A stretch of DNA of 64,000 nt, from positions 62,001 to 126,000 of the forward strand of contig CAKRMH010000002.1 in the NCBI GenBank assembly GCA_934364805.1. The letters are read 5' to 3'. Below, one piece after another: positions 9,313 through 18,344 of the stretch (positions are counted from its first letter, which is position 1; each line of letters begins with the position of its first letter). The position numbers and the translations under genes are program-made. The stretch is from an uncultured Lachnospiraceae bacterium (lineage in GTDB: Bacteria > Bacillota > Clostridia > Lachnospirales > Lachnospiraceae). The notes under the pieces are model-generated. The model was not told where the DNA came from. It saw only the letters and a list, made by a program, of their open reading frames with translations, and did not search any database.

Positions 9313-9382
9313 ATTATATTCATCATCCGGGATTTATGCAGGAAGAATACCTGCATCAGATTGTAATGCCAGACGCATTACA
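9313..9382 (-). promoter_or_regulatory. Promoter and paired palindromes upstream of the Tad-like cluster
   Basis: A perfect TATAAT (minus, 9318-9313) with no clear -35 lies about 50 nt from the first gene. Directly upstream are two inverted repeats: ATGCAGG/CCTGCAT (9336-9342 and 9350-9356) and TGTAATGC/GCATTACA (9362-9369 and 9375-9382). A missing -35 replaced by palindromes suggests control by an activator. The identity of the factor is unknown. Confidence 0.4.
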
Positions 9383-9487
9383 TATTCAATCAAAAAAGAT
9401 ATTTTAACTATACTTGCTTTTTTGGGTTTTGTAAACTGCTTTTTTTATTTTTGTCGAATTTTTCTTTTCAATTTTAGCATACAGGAA

Positions 9488-9493
9488 TATAAT
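9488..9493 (+). promoter_or_regulatory. Predicted -10 of the LacI-type sensor gene
   Basis: TATAAT at 9488-9493 with a weak TTTTCA 17 bp upstream (9465-9470). A GGAGGGG ribosome site follows at 9512-9518. Confidence 0.35.
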
Positions 9494-9526
9494 TAAACCA
9501 TACCAAGAAACGGAGGGGATGCTATT

Positions 9527-10378
9527 TTGTCTAAAGAGCCAAGCAAAACAATCGGAGTTATCCTTGCAAGTATTGCCGCTAATTTCAGGGATTCCCTATT
9601 AGACGGATTATCCAGTTCCTTTTATGATAAAGGCTATCAACTGGTCATCGGACTGACCAATAATGATATTTCCAGAGAGAAAGACTTTATCCAGAAATTT
9701 TCAATAACTACGGATTGTATCATCATTATTTCTGCGGCAGAACGCTACACACAGATTAAGTCTGCCGTTACCGGAGCTGTTCCAATGCTCTTTCTGATCA
9801 ACAAACCGGAAGGCTGCCCGTTTTCCTGCATTTTAGAAAGCGACTACTCTGCAATCTATCAGGCGATCATTTCATCGGCCAACCAGAAGAAATCGGCCGT
9901 TGGATGCATCTGTTCCCACCGCGAATTGTCAGCAACAAAGGAACTGCTGCGCGCTTACCAGGATGCAGTAACAGCCTCTTCGCTCTCATTTTCCAGGGAT
10001 CTTATTTATGATATCGGAGATGATCTCTCTTTCCGGGTGGACAAGATTATAGAAGATATGGTTTCCAGAAACTGCCATTCCATTCTCGCCGGAACACCGG
10101 CTATTACCAACCGGATTCTGGATTATCTGGTATTTTATAACACGGATCCTGCCAACGAACCATTCCAGTTATTCGGCTACGGCATGGTTGGCAATACACT
10201 TGCAAGCCAGATGAACATTGATGTGATCGTGCATCCGGTAGATCATTTTATTGACCTTACTGTACAGACATGTATCTACCTGATCCATCATCCGGATTAT
10301 AAGAACACTCGTGATTACCTGATCAAAGGAAAACTGCGTATGCATACCTATAACGGGCTTCGTTCTTATCAGGATTAA
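9527..10378 (+). CDS. LacI/GalR-type sensor domain protein lacking the HTH
   Basis: The 283-residue protein reads as the periplasmic-binding-protein-like ligand domain of LacI regulators: KTIGVILASIAANFRDSLLDGL at the start, then LFGYGMVGN and VIVHPVDHF near the end. The N-terminal helix-turn-helix of about 55 residues is missing. The upstream sequence shows no remnant of it in frame, and the TTG start at 9527 lies 10 nt behind GGAGG. So the gene appears to begin here by design or by old loss. Without the HTH it cannot bind DNA in the usual way and may act as a sugar sensor or partner protein. It is divergent from the Tad-like cluster. Confidence 0.7.
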   Translation: MSKEPSKTIGVILASIAANFRDSLLDGLSSSFYDKGYQLVIGLTNNDISREKDFIQKFSITTDCIIIISAAERYTQIKSAVTGAVPMLFLINKPEGCPFSCILESDYSAIYQAIISSANQKKSAVGCICSHRELSATKELLRAYQDAVTASSLSFSRDLIYDIGDDLSFRVDKIIEDMVSRNCHSILAGTPAITNRILDYLVFYNTDPANEPFQLFGYGMVGNTLASQMNIDVIVHPVDHFIDLTVQTCIYLIHHPDYKNTRDYLIKGKLRMHTYNGLRSYQD

Positions 10379-10386
10379 AACATCAC

Positions 10387-10428
10387 CCAAAAACAGCTTT
10401 ATCCGTAATTGGATAAAGCTGTTTTTGG
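10387..10428. terminator. Bidirectional terminator
   Basis: A perfect 18-bp stem (10387-10404 with 10411-10428) has a 6-nt loop; T runs lie in the distal arm on both strands. It ends the sensor gene (plus) and the chemoreceptor gene (minus). Confidence 0.9.
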
Positions 10429-10452
10429 TTTCTTCCATTCAAAAAATTATTT

Positions 10453-11736
10453 CTATAATCTGAATTTACTGATACTGGCATCCAGAGAAGCTGCGATCTG
10501 TGCATTTGTCTCACTGCTTTCTCTGATATCAGTCATATGCTCTGTGATCTTTGTCATGCTGTCTGCGGAATCTGTAACTGCCTTCGCAGATTCCTGAGCT
10601 GCGGAACGGATTGCCTCAATTGCATGGGTTGCATTATCCACCTGTCCAGAAAGACTTCCCGCAAGTGTTGAGAAATCCTGCATCTTATCATACATGATCT
10701 TGGAATCACCCTGATATTTTCTTCCGACATCCACAAGCTGTGTATAACTGTCCACGGTCTTCTCGCGCATAAAATCAACGACTTTCCCAGATTCCTCTGC
10801 CAGTTCACTCACGGCAGTAATAACCGTATTCGAGATATCTTTGATCTGGCTTGCTGTCTGCATGGAATCCACCGCAAGCTTCGTGATCTCATCTGCGACA
10901 ACCGCAAATCCACGACCTGCATCTCCGGCTCTTGCAGCTTCGATGGAAGCATTCAATGCAAGAAGGTTGGTCTGGTCTGCGATCTGAATGATATCTCCGG
11001 TAAGATCCATAATACGCTCTGCCTGTTTGGACTGCTCGATCTTCTGTTTCAGTGCCTCTTCTACTTCCTCGGCTCTCTGAAGAATCTCCTGACGTTCTGT
11101 TTCTGACTTCGTCATGATATCATAAGCATCTTTGTTGCTGTTCTCTGCATAATCCGCACCATCTTTGGCTTCTTCGTTGATATCATTAAAGGACTTTGTC
11201 ATATCCTCCATAACCGAAGCAATCTCCATGATATTGGAAGTCATCTCTTCCACTGATGCACTGATCTCCTGCATAACACTGGAAACATTAAGAGCATCGT
11301 CTGTAGTATTTCCAATACTTACATCCATCTTCTCTACCGATTCTGCAAGTTTCTGCGAATGATTCTGGACATTCAAAAGAACATCATGGATACGCATCAT
11401 AACCTCATTCAGGTTACCTGCTACTCCACTTAATTCCTGCCGTCTGTTCTCATCCATAAAGGCAGTTAAATCTCCACCATTCTGTGAAAATTCTTCCATC
11501 TTTTCATTCATATCGCTCAGCGAACTAAGCATTTTGCGGGTAAGTATGAACAAAACAGCCATCATAATAATACCGATGATCACCGCACTTAAGATAACGC
11601 TTCCGATCATACTGGCTGTAACATCTCCTGCAAGCTCATTCTTCTGGCAGTTTGCATTCACGCAAATGCAGATAATTGCAATGGCGGCTGCATAAATGCC
11701 GAATACTGACCCCAAAATCTTTGTTTTCAGATTCAT
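10453..11736 (-). CDS. Methyl-accepting chemotaxis protein
   Basis: The 427-residue receptor has two N-terminal membrane helices (about 8-27 and 42-66) separated by only a short loop, so it has almost no extracellular sensor. A HAMP-like linker to about residue 130 follows, then the long coiled-coil signalling domain. The hairpin tip motif is [20 protein letters not shown] with [13 protein letters not shown] at 11736 follows AGGAGAGAGGG. The ligand may be sensed in the membrane or through partner proteins. It is monocistronic, with no che genes in the window. Confidence 0.92.
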   Translation of the reverse strand: MNLKTKILGSVFGIYAAAIAIICICVNANCQKNELAGDVTASMIGSVILSAVIIGIIMMAVLFILTRKMLSSLSDMNEKMEEFSQNGGDLTAFMDENRRQELSGVAGNLNEVMMRIHDVLLNVQNHSQKLAESVEKMDVSIGNTTDDALNVSSVMQEISASVEEMTSNIMEIASVMEDMTKSFNDINEEAKDGADYAENSNKDAYDIMTKSETERQEILQRAEEVEEALKQKIEQSKQAERIMDLTGDIIQIADQTNLLALNASIEAARAGDAGRGFAVVADEITKLAVDSMQTASQIKDISNTVITAVSELAEESGKVVDFMREKTVDSYTQLVDVGRKYQGDSKIMYDKMQDFSTLAGSLSGQVDNATHAIEAIRSAAQESAKAVTDSADSMTKITEHMTDIRESSETNAQIAASLDASISKFRL

Positions 11737-11773
11737 AGTCCCTCTCTCCTTTTTCTTATGTTAGCTCCTGTAA

Positions 11774-11806
11774 AGAAAAACGCCGGGTTTATCTTCAAAC
11801 CCAGCG
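11774..11806 (-). terminator. Terminator of the aminotransferase gene
   Basis: Minus strand AACGCTGGGTTT and AAACCCGGCGTT pair fully (one U-G) around a 6-nt loop and are followed by TTTTT. Confidence 0.85.
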
Positions 11807-11829
11807 TTCTTAGATATGAATCTATTGTA

Positions 11830-13113
11830 CTATTTTTCCAGCAGTTTTTCAACACTAACAAGTTTTACACATGTAACAAATACATTTGCAGCCTCTGTCA
11901 GGTCTGCAAGTGACGGATAGGTTGGTGCGATACGGATAATGGAATCTTCCGGATCCCTGCCATATGGGAAAGGTGCTCCCGCTCCGGTCAGGACAACACC
12001 TGCTTCCTTACATTTTGCAACCACTGCTTTTGCACAGCCCGCAAGCGTCTCAAATCCAATGAAATATCCGCCAAGAGGATTGACCCAGCTTCCGATTCCA
12101 AGCGGTTTTATTTCTTTTTCCAAAAGATCCAGAACCATCTCGAATTTTGGACGGATGATCGCTGCCTGTTTCATCATGTGTGCCTCAATGCCGGCTCTGT
12201 CTTTAAAGTATCTTACATGACGCAGCTGATTGATCTTATCATGTCCGATCGTCTGGAATGACAACTGTTTCTTAATGTCTGCAATATTCGCAGCTGATGC
12301 GCTGATTGCAGCAATTCCAGCTCCTGGGAAACTTACCTTGCTTGTAGAGCAGAACTGGAATACCAGATCCGGATTGCCAGCCTTTTCACATTCATCCAGA
12401 ATATTTAAGATCTGAGCCTGTTTGTCCGCATAAATATGATGCACGCAATATGCATTATCCCAGAAAATACGGAAGTCAGCTGCAGCCGGTTTCAGGTTTG
12501 CAAAACGGCGTACCGTATCATCAGAATAAACAACGCCCTGCGGATTTGAATATTTTGGAACACACCAGATGCCTTTTACAGCAGGATCTTCACTTACGTA
12601 TTTTTCAACAAGATCCATATCCGGGCCGTCTGCGGACATTGGAATATTGATCATCTCGATCCCAAAATGCTCTGTTACGGCAAAATGTCTGTCATATCCA
12701 GGAACCGGACACAGGAATTTTACCTTATCAAGCTTACACCAAGGAGTATTTCCACAGATACCATGTGTCATAGCACGTGAAATCTGATCATACATAATAT
12801 TCAGACTGGAGTTACCATAAACGATCACATTCTCCGGTCTGCATTCTACGATCTCAGCAATCAGACGCTTTGCTTCCGGAATTCCATCTACAATACCATA
12901 ATTTCTTAGGTCTGTACCATTTTCACTCTTTAAAACAGATTTGGAGTCAATGACATCCAACATATCCATGCAAAGATCCAGCTGTTCTGAAGATGGCTTT
13001 CCTCTTGACATATCTAAAGCAAGTCCTCTTGCCTTGATCTTTGCATATTCGGCTTCAAGACCTGCTTTTTCCTGTAAAAGTTCTTCCTTTGTCATTTCCT
13101 GATAAGATTTCAT
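11830..13113 (-). CDS. PLP-dependent aminotransferase, MocR/aspartate-type class I
   Basis: The 427-residue cytosolic enzyme matches the distinct aminotransferase group annotated as aspartate or alanine-glyoxylate aminotransferase (Aminotran_MocR family) in Clostridia. The PLP lysine is in CSTSKVSFPGAG, the cofactor-binding Asn/Asp region in FRIFWDNAYCVHH, and the substrate arginine near the C-terminus in DSIIRIAPTYPS. It lacks the GntR-type HTH of true MocR regulators, so it is an enzyme only. Substrate choice (aspartate, aromatic or other) cannot be settled from sequence. It is monocistronic with its own terminator. Confidence 0.88.
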   Translation of the reverse strand: MKSYQEMTKEELLQEKAGLEAEYAKIKARGLALDMSRGKPSSEQLDLCMDMLDVIDSKSVLKSENGTDLRNYGIVDGIPEAKRLIAEIVECRPENVIVYGNSSLNIMYDQISRAMTHGICGNTPWCKLDKVKFLCPVPGYDRHFAVTEHFGIEMINIPMSADGPDMDLVEKYVSEDPAVKGIWCVPKYSNPQGVVYSDDTVRRFANLKPAAADFRIFWDNAYCVHHIYADKQAQILNILDECEKAGNPDLVFQFCSTSKVSFPGAGIAAISASAANIADIKKQLSFQTIGHDKINQLRHVRYFKDRAGIEAHMMKQAAIIRPKFEMVLDLLEKEIKPLGIGSWVNPLGGYFIGFETLAGCAKAVVAKCKEAGVVLTGAGAPFPYGRDPEDSIIRIAPTYPSLADLTEAANVFVTCVKLVSVEKLLEK

Positions 13114-13176
13114 GTTACTGTTCTTCCTCCTGGTTTTCTTTATGTTCTACCTGAAATTCAGGCTGATAAGCGTAAA

Positions 13177-14496
13177 TTATTCTTCTTTGATCCGTTTAAA
13201 ATATGCACGGATGTCTTTTTCATATCCGATTTCTGTCGGCTCATAGAACTTCTGATCCGTAAGTCCATCCGGCAGATACTGCTGTTTCACATAATGATCC
13301 GGGTAATCGTGTGCATACTGATACCCGATTCCATGTCCAAGTTTTCCTGCAGACTTATAATGAGAGTCCTGCAAATGCGTCGGGATCGGCGGTGTCTTGG
13401 TATCCTTTACCACCTGCATGGCACGGTTTACTGCCATATAAGAAGCATTGCTCTTTGGCGCACATGCCACGTAATTGACAGCCTCCGCCAAGATGATCTG
13501 TGACTCCGGCATTCCGATCCGTTCAACTGCCTGGGCTGCTGAAACCGCAACCGTCAGTGCATTCGGATCTGCAAGTCCGACATCTTCTGCCGCACAGATC
13601 ATAATCCGTCTGGCAATGAATTTAATGTCTTCTCCTGCATATAACATTCTCGCAAGATAATAAACCGCAGCATCCGGATCTGATCCTCTCATGCTTTTTA
13701 TAAAAGCAGAAACGGTATCATAATGGTTATCCCCGGACTTATCATAAGAGATCACCCTTTTTTGAATACATTCACTTGCAACTTCGAGTGTAATATGAAT
13801 GAGACCATCCTCACTCCGTTCTGTTGTAAGGATTCCGAGCTCGATCGCTGTAAGCGCTGCGCGGGCATCACCATTTGCCACATCTGCCAGAAACTCCATC
13901 GCATCCGGTTCTATCACCGCATGATACGATCCCATCCCCTTTTCGGTATCTGTTACCGCACGCTGCAAAAGCACCTGAATGTCCTCTTTTGTCAGCTTTT
14001 TCAATTCAAAGATAACAGATCTGGAAAGTAAAGCACCATTTACTTCAAAATAAGGATTCTCCGTTGTGGCTCCAATTAAAACAATCGTCCCATCTTCCAC
14101 AAACGGAAGCAGATAATCCTGCTGTCCTTTATTGAACCGGTGGATCTCGTCAATAAACAGGATCGTTTTCTTTCCATACATCCCCTGATTATCTTTTGCC
14201 TTTGCTATGACATCTTCCATGTCCTTTTTGCCAGCCGATGTCGCATTGATCTGCATGAACTCTGCGCTGGTCGTATTTGCAATCACCTTTGCGATCGTAG
14301 TCTTTCCGGTTCCAGGCGGTCCATAAAATATAATGGATCTCAGCTTATCCGCTTTGATCGCACGATACAGCAGCTTATCTTTTCCGATAATATGCTGCTG
14401 TCCAACCACTTCATCCAGTGTTGTCGGACGAAGCCTGGATGCCAGCGGTGACTCCGACTCCATATTCTGTTCTCTCATATAATCGAATAAATCCAT
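13177..14496 (-). CDS. rarA: Replication-associated recombination ATPase RarA/MgsA
   Basis: The 439-residue clamp-loader-like AAA+ protein acts at stalled replication forks. Walker A is GPPGTGKTT near residue 45, the Walker B/DEAH-type box is FIDEIHRFNKGQQD, and sensor 1 is GATTENPYF. The C-terminal MgsA/WHIP region ends with the family's HYKSAGKLGHGIGYQYAHDYP. The frame is open 15 codons upstream, but ATG at 14496 directly follows AAGGGTGA at good spacing and starts with the typical MDLFDYMREQN, so it was chosen. Confidence 0.95.
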   Translation of the reverse strand: MDLFDYMREQNMESESPLASRLRPTTLDEVVGQQHIIGKDKLLYRAIKADKLRSIIFYGPPGTGKTTIAKVIANTTSAEFMQINATSAGKKDMEDVIAKAKDNQGMYGKKTILFIDEIHRFNKGQQDYLLPFVEDGTIVLIGATTENPYFEVNGALLSRSVIFELKKLTKEDIQVLLQRAVTDTEKGMGSYHAVIEPDAMEFLADVANGDARAALTAIELGILTTERSEDGLIHITLEVASECIQKRVISYDKSGDNHYDTVSAFIKSMRGSDPDAAVYYLARMLYAGEDIKFIARRIMICAAEDVGLADPNALTVAVSAAQAVERIGMPESQIILAEAVNYVACAPKSNASYMAVNRAMQVVKDTKTPPIPTHLQDSHYKSAGKLGHGIGYQYAHDYPDHYVKQQYLPDGLTDQKFYEPTEIGYEKDIRAYFKRIKEE

Positions 14497-14686
14497 AGTA
14501 ATCACCCTTAGTAATGAAATTTCACGATCGAAATCTTGCATTTTACATGAAACAATGCCGATTTTTATTGAATATCGGCATGATTTATGACGGATTTTAT
14601 TCTTGATAATTCATATCACCTAATAGAATACATGAAATTCTGTTACTTTACAATACGAAAGTTTTTTTTCTACAATATGCATGAAA

Positions 14687-15400
14687 TTAATCAAGAATCA
14701 GCTGATCAACTGTGACAAATTCATAACCTTTCTTTGTAAGAATATCAATGATCCGAAGTGCAGCTTTTACCGACGATTCCGATGCATCATGCATCAGTAT
14801 GATATCGTTATCTTCGCATTTTCCCACAACACGCTCCACGACGGCATCTGCATTTCCGGTTGCCCAGTCCAGTGGATCCACATTCCATAACACCTTGATC
14901 ATGGTCACATCATTATCAATGTTCTCTTTCCACTCTCCAAACGGCGGCCGGACATACTCCGGATAGTATCCGGTAACACGCTCAATAATCTCGTTTGTTT
15001 TTCTTACCTGTTCACATGCCGCATTTTCACAGAGATTTCCAAGATTCACATGATCGTATGTATGATTTCCAATCAGATGCCCATCCTCGTAGATGCGCTT
15101 TGCAATATTCGGATAATCTTCCACAGCTTCTCCCAAAAGAAAAAAAGTAGCTTTCACATTTCTTTTTTCAAGACCATCCAGAAGCTCCGGCGTATAGACT
15201 GGGTTCGGGCCATCGTCAAATGTCAGTGCAACTTTTTTTAATGGCTCCGTATATTCCTGTGTTCCAGTATTCTCTGACTGTTCCATACCTCGTACCTCCT
15301 GATTCACATGTATCACGATTTCAACCATAATCATAAGTATAACAAAAGGGATAACTGTTGTCATTACAGCTATCCCTTTTCGGTTGCTTTTCTTCTTCAC
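14687..15400 (-). CDS. Polysaccharide deacetylase, membrane-anchored
   Basis: GTG at 15400, 5 nt after AGAGGTG, gives 237 residues. They comprise a basic N-terminus (KKKSNRKG), a single membrane helix (about 12-32) and an extracellular NodB domain. Motifs: LTFDDGP (metal and catalytic Asp), GNHTYDH (zinc His pair), RPPFGEW and LMHDA near the end. Such enzymes remove acetyl groups from peptidoglycan or other glycans at the cell surface. The frame extends 16 codons upstream, but no start there has a good ribosome site. An 8-bp hairpin, ATGCCGAT/ATCGGCAT (14555-14562, 14574-14581), lies about 105 bp past the stop. Confidence 0.9.
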   Translation of the reverse strand: MKKKSNRKGIAVMTTVIPFVILMIMVEIVIHVNQEVRGMEQSENTGTQEYTEPLKKVALTFDDGPNPVYTPELLDGLEKRNVKATFFLLGEAVEDYPNIAKRIYEDGHLIGNHTYDHVNLGNLCENAACEQVRKTNEIIERVTGYYPEYVRPPFGEWKENIDNDVTMIKVLWNVDPLDWATGNADAVVERVVGKCEDNDIILMHDASESSVKAALRIIDILTKKGYEFVTVDQLILD

Positions 15401-15414
15401 ATCTGCACCTCTCA

Positions 15415-15478
15415 CTGACATAATATCCGCTATTTTCGGACAGATCATACCGAAAATACTGATATTATATTATGTCAG
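15415..15478 (-). repeat. Composite 64-nt inverted repeat between clpB and the deacetylase
   Basis: An outer perfect 12-bp stem, CTGACATAATAT/ATATTATGTCAG (15415-15426, 15467-15478), encloses an inner 9-bp stem, TATTTTCGG/CCGAAAATA (15431-15439, 15450-15458). The outer arm contains the clpB stop codon (TGA, 15477-15475). With no T run it is not a standard terminator; it may stabilise or process the clpB mRNA. Confidence 0.5.
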
Positions 15479-18084
15479 CTTTGTGCATTTATGCATTTCG
15501 TTTTTGTAGCTTTCGCCGTAAGTTTTCCGTCTTCCACATCAATGAGGATCGTATCTCCGGCTGATACCTCATCTGCAAGGATCAGTTTGGCAGATAATGT
15601 CTCCACATGCTTCTGCAGGAATCTCTTAAGTGGACGTGCACCATAGACCGGATCATATCCATGCTCTACAATGTAACTTTGTGCTTCCGGTGACAAGGCT
15701 ACTGAAATCTCCTTATCTTCCAGACGTTTATTCAGATCATTCATCATCAGTGTAATGATATGACCGATATTGTCTTTTGTCAGTGGCTTGAACATAATAA
15801 TCTCATCCAGCCGGTTCAAAAATTCCGGACGGAAGTGGCCTTTCAGTTCATCCATCACCTGTTCTTCACACTGTGCCTGGATATTGCCATTCTCGTCAAT
15901 GCCCTCCAGCAGCTGTGCAGATCCAAGGTTACTTGTCATGATAATGATCGTGTTCTTAAAATCTACCGTTCTTCCCTGCGAGTCTGTGATACGTCCGTCA
16001 TCAAGTACCTGAAGAAGTACATTGAATACATCCGGATGTGCCTTCTCAACCTCATCAAACAATACAACTGAATATGGTTTTCTGCGGACAGCCTCTGTCA
16101 GCTGGCCACCTTCGTCATATCCGACATATCCTGGAGGTGCTCCGATCAGACGGGACACAGAATATTTCTCCATATACTCACTCATATCGAGACGTACCAT
16201 GTTGGATTCATCGTCAAAAAGACTTGCTGCAAGAGCTTTGGCAAGCTCGGTCTTGCCGACACCGGTCGGTCCAAGGAAAAGGAAAGAACCGATTGGCTTT
16301 GTCGGATCTTTGATTCCTGCTTTGGAACGGATAATTGCTTCGGTAACCTTTGTTACACCATCATCCTGTCCGACTACCCTCTTATGCAGTTCTTCGTCCA
16401 GGTGCAATGTCTTATTCCGTTCGCTCTCGGTTAATTTTGCAACCGGGATTCCGGTCCATCTGGAAATGATACGTGCGATTTCTTCCTCACTGACGCTCTC
16501 ATGTACCAGTGAAAGATCACGGCTTTTTACCTGTTCTTCCTCGGCTTCCAGTTGTTTCTCCATCTGTGGAAGTACACCATACTGAAGTTCTGCAGCCTTC
16601 TCAAGGTCATAATTCTGCTGTGCCTGCTTGATCTCGCGCTTTGTGCTTTCAATGCTTTCACGCAGCTTCTGAACCTTTTCTACTGCGTTCTTCTCGTTAC
16701 TCCACTGTGCTTTCTTTGTATTAAACTGATCGCGCAGTTCTGCAAGTTCTTTCTGCAGATTTGCAAGCCGTTCCTGACTCAGATGATCGGTCTCTTTTTT
16801 AAGCGCTGTCTCTTCGATTTCCAGCTGCATCACACGACGGTTCAGTTCATCCAGCTCCGTCGGCATGGAATCCAGTTCCGTCTTGATCAGTGCACATGCC
16901 TCATCGACAAGATCGATTGCCTTATCCGGCAGGAAACGATCCGAAATATAACGGTTTGATAACACAGCCGCTGATACCAGTGCTGAGTCCGTGATTTTAA
17001 CGCCATGAAATACTTCATATCGCTCCTTTAAGCCACGCAGGATCGAGATGGTATCCTCTACCGTTGGTTCGTCAACCATAACCGGCTGGAACCGACGTTC
17101 CAGAGCCGCATCCTTCTCAATATACTCACGATATTCATCCAGTGTCGTTGCACCTACACAGTGCAATTCTCCTCTTGCAAGCATTGGTTTTAACAGCTGT
17201 CCGGCGTCCATTGCTCCATCGGTTTTACCTGCTCCGACGATCGTATGCAATTCATCAATGAACAGGATGATCTGACCTTCTGAATTCTTTACATCATCCA
17301 AAACAGCTTTCAGACGTTCCTCAAATTCACCACGATATTTTGCACCTGCGACAAGTGCGCCCATATCGAGTGCAAATAATTTCTTATCCTTTAACCCTTC
17401 CGGAACATCCCCGCGGACAATACGCTGTGCAAGACCTTCTACGACAGCAGTCTTACCAACACCAGGTTCACCGATCAGAACCGGGTTGTTTTTTGTCTTT
17501 CTTGACAAAATGCGGATCACATTACGGATCTCTGAATCTCTGCCGATCACAGGGTCCATCTTCTGCTGACGTGCCCGTTCTACCATGTCATAACCGTATT
17601 TCTCAAGTGTGTCATATGTTGCTTCCGGATTGTCTGAGGTTACTCTCTGGTTACCTCTTACGGAAGAAAGAGCCTGAAGAAAACGTTCTCTGGTCAGACC
17701 GTATTCGCTGATCATCTCCTTCACTGCCTTATTCGGGTATTTCAAAAGTGCGAGGAAAAGATGCTCAACAGAGACGTACTCATCGCCCATCTGCTTTGCT
17801 TCTGTTTCCGCATTGATCAGAACTTTGTTCAGGTTCTGCCCAACATATACCTGTCCTCCAGATACTTTGACTCTGGCCTCCAGATGACGTTTGGCATTCT
17901 CTGTAAAATGCTCTTTATTGATCTCCATCTTCTCAATCAGCTTTGGAATCAGACCATCCTCCTGCTGCAAAAGAGCAACAAGCAGATGTTCCTGTTCGAT
18001 CTCCTGATTGCCATATTCATATGCTAACTTCTCGCAGTCATTGATTGCTTCGATCGACTTCTGTGTAAATTTCTGAATGTTCAT
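15475..18084 (-). CDS. clpB: ATP-dependent disaggregase ClpB
   Basis: The 869-residue hexameric Hsp100 chaperone works with DnaK to dissolve protein aggregates in the cytosol. Order: Clp N domain (two repeats, 1-145); AAA-1 with Walker [10 protein letters not shown] near 204; middle coiled coil about 405-525, which distinguishes ClpB from ClpC; AAA-2 with GPTGVGKTE near 605; and a C-terminal D2-small domain. Pore loops [10 protein letters not shown] and GYVGYDEGG are present. Length fits the family. ATG at 18084 follows GTGAGGGAAG. Regulation by HrcA is expected from the CIRCE site in its promoter. Confidence 0.98.
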   Translation of the reverse strand: MNIQKFTQKSIEAINDCEKLAYEYGNQEIEQEHLLVALLQQEDGLIPKLIEKMEINKEHFTENAKRHLEARVKVSGGQVYVGQNLNKVLINAETEAKQMGDEYVSVEHLFLALLKYPNKAVKEMISEYGLTRERFLQALSSVRGNQRVTSDNPEATYDTLEKYGYDMVERARQQKMDPVIGRDSEIRNVIRILSRKTKNNPVLIGEPGVGKTAVVEGLAQRIVRGDVPEGLKDKKLFALDMGALVAGAKYRGEFEERLKAVLDDVKNSEGQIILFIDELHTIVGAGKTDGAMDAGQLLKPMLARGELHCVGATTLDEYREYIEKDAALERRFQPVMVDEPTVEDTISILRGLKERYEVFHGVKITDSALVSAAVLSNRYISDRFLPDKAIDLVDEACALIKTELDSMPTELDELNRRVMQLEIEETALKKETDHLSQERLANLQKELAELRDQFNTKKAQWSNEKNAVEKVQKLRESIESTKREIKQAQQNYDLEKAAELQYGVLPQMEKQLEAEEEQVKSRDLSLVHESVSEEEIARIISRWTGIPVAKLTESERNKTLHLDEELHKRVVGQDDGVTKVTEAIIRSKAGIKDPTKPIGSFLFLGPTGVGKTELAKALAASLFDDESNMVRLDMSEYMEKYSVSRLIGAPPGYVGYDEGGQLTEAVRRKPYSVVLFDEVEKAHPDVFNVLLQVLDDGRITDSQGRTVDFKNTIIIMTSNLGSAQLLEGIDENGNIQAQCEEQVMDELKGHFRPEFLNRLDEIIMFKPLTKDNIGHIITLMMNDLNKRLEDKEISVALSPEAQSYIVEHGYDPVYGARPLKRFLQKHVETLSAKLILADEVSAGDTILIDVEDGKLTAKATKTKCINAQS

Positions 18085-18170
18085 AATCTTCCCTCACTTT
18101 CTATCTCTAACGCTTAGATGCCTGCATACAAACTGCAGCATCTATGTATTGATTTCTCTTTACAGGATGT

Positions 18171-18213
18171 AATATAGCACCGTTTGTTAGCACTGTCAAT
18201 AGGTGAGTGCTAA
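18171..18213 (-). promoter_or_regulatory. clpB promoter with CIRCE operator (HrcA)
   Basis: Minus strand TTGACA (18199-18194), 17-bp spacer, TATATT (18176-18171). The -35 overlaps an inverted repeat, TTAGCACTG-N9-GAGTGCTAA (18187-18195, 18205-18213). This is the HrcA-binding CIRCE element with one base changed from the TTAGCACTC consensus. Bound HrcA would cover the -35 and repress clpB until heat stress. Confidence 0.9.
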
Positions 18214-18230
18214 AATTTTCAGATTATTTA

Positions 18231-18344
18231 TTATTCATTGGCGGCATCATTTTTCTGATGGCTTTCCATCCATACATCCCAATAGTGGTTATCCTCACGC
18301 ATATCGTCATCCGATTTGTCAAATTCCTGACAAATCCACTTCAT
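18231..18344 (-). CDS. Possible 37-residue acidic ORF or gene remnant
   Basis: Minus strand from ATG 18344: MKWICQEFDKSDDDM, then WDVWMESHQKNDAANE and TAA. It overlaps the 3' end of the DUF4143 ATPase gene by 26 nt, has no ribosome site, and ends just before the CIRCE element. The composition is protein-like but the length is short. It may be chance or the tail of a lost gene. Confidence 0.2.
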   Translation of the reverse strand: MKWICQEFDKSDDDMREDNHYWDVWMESHQKNDAANE

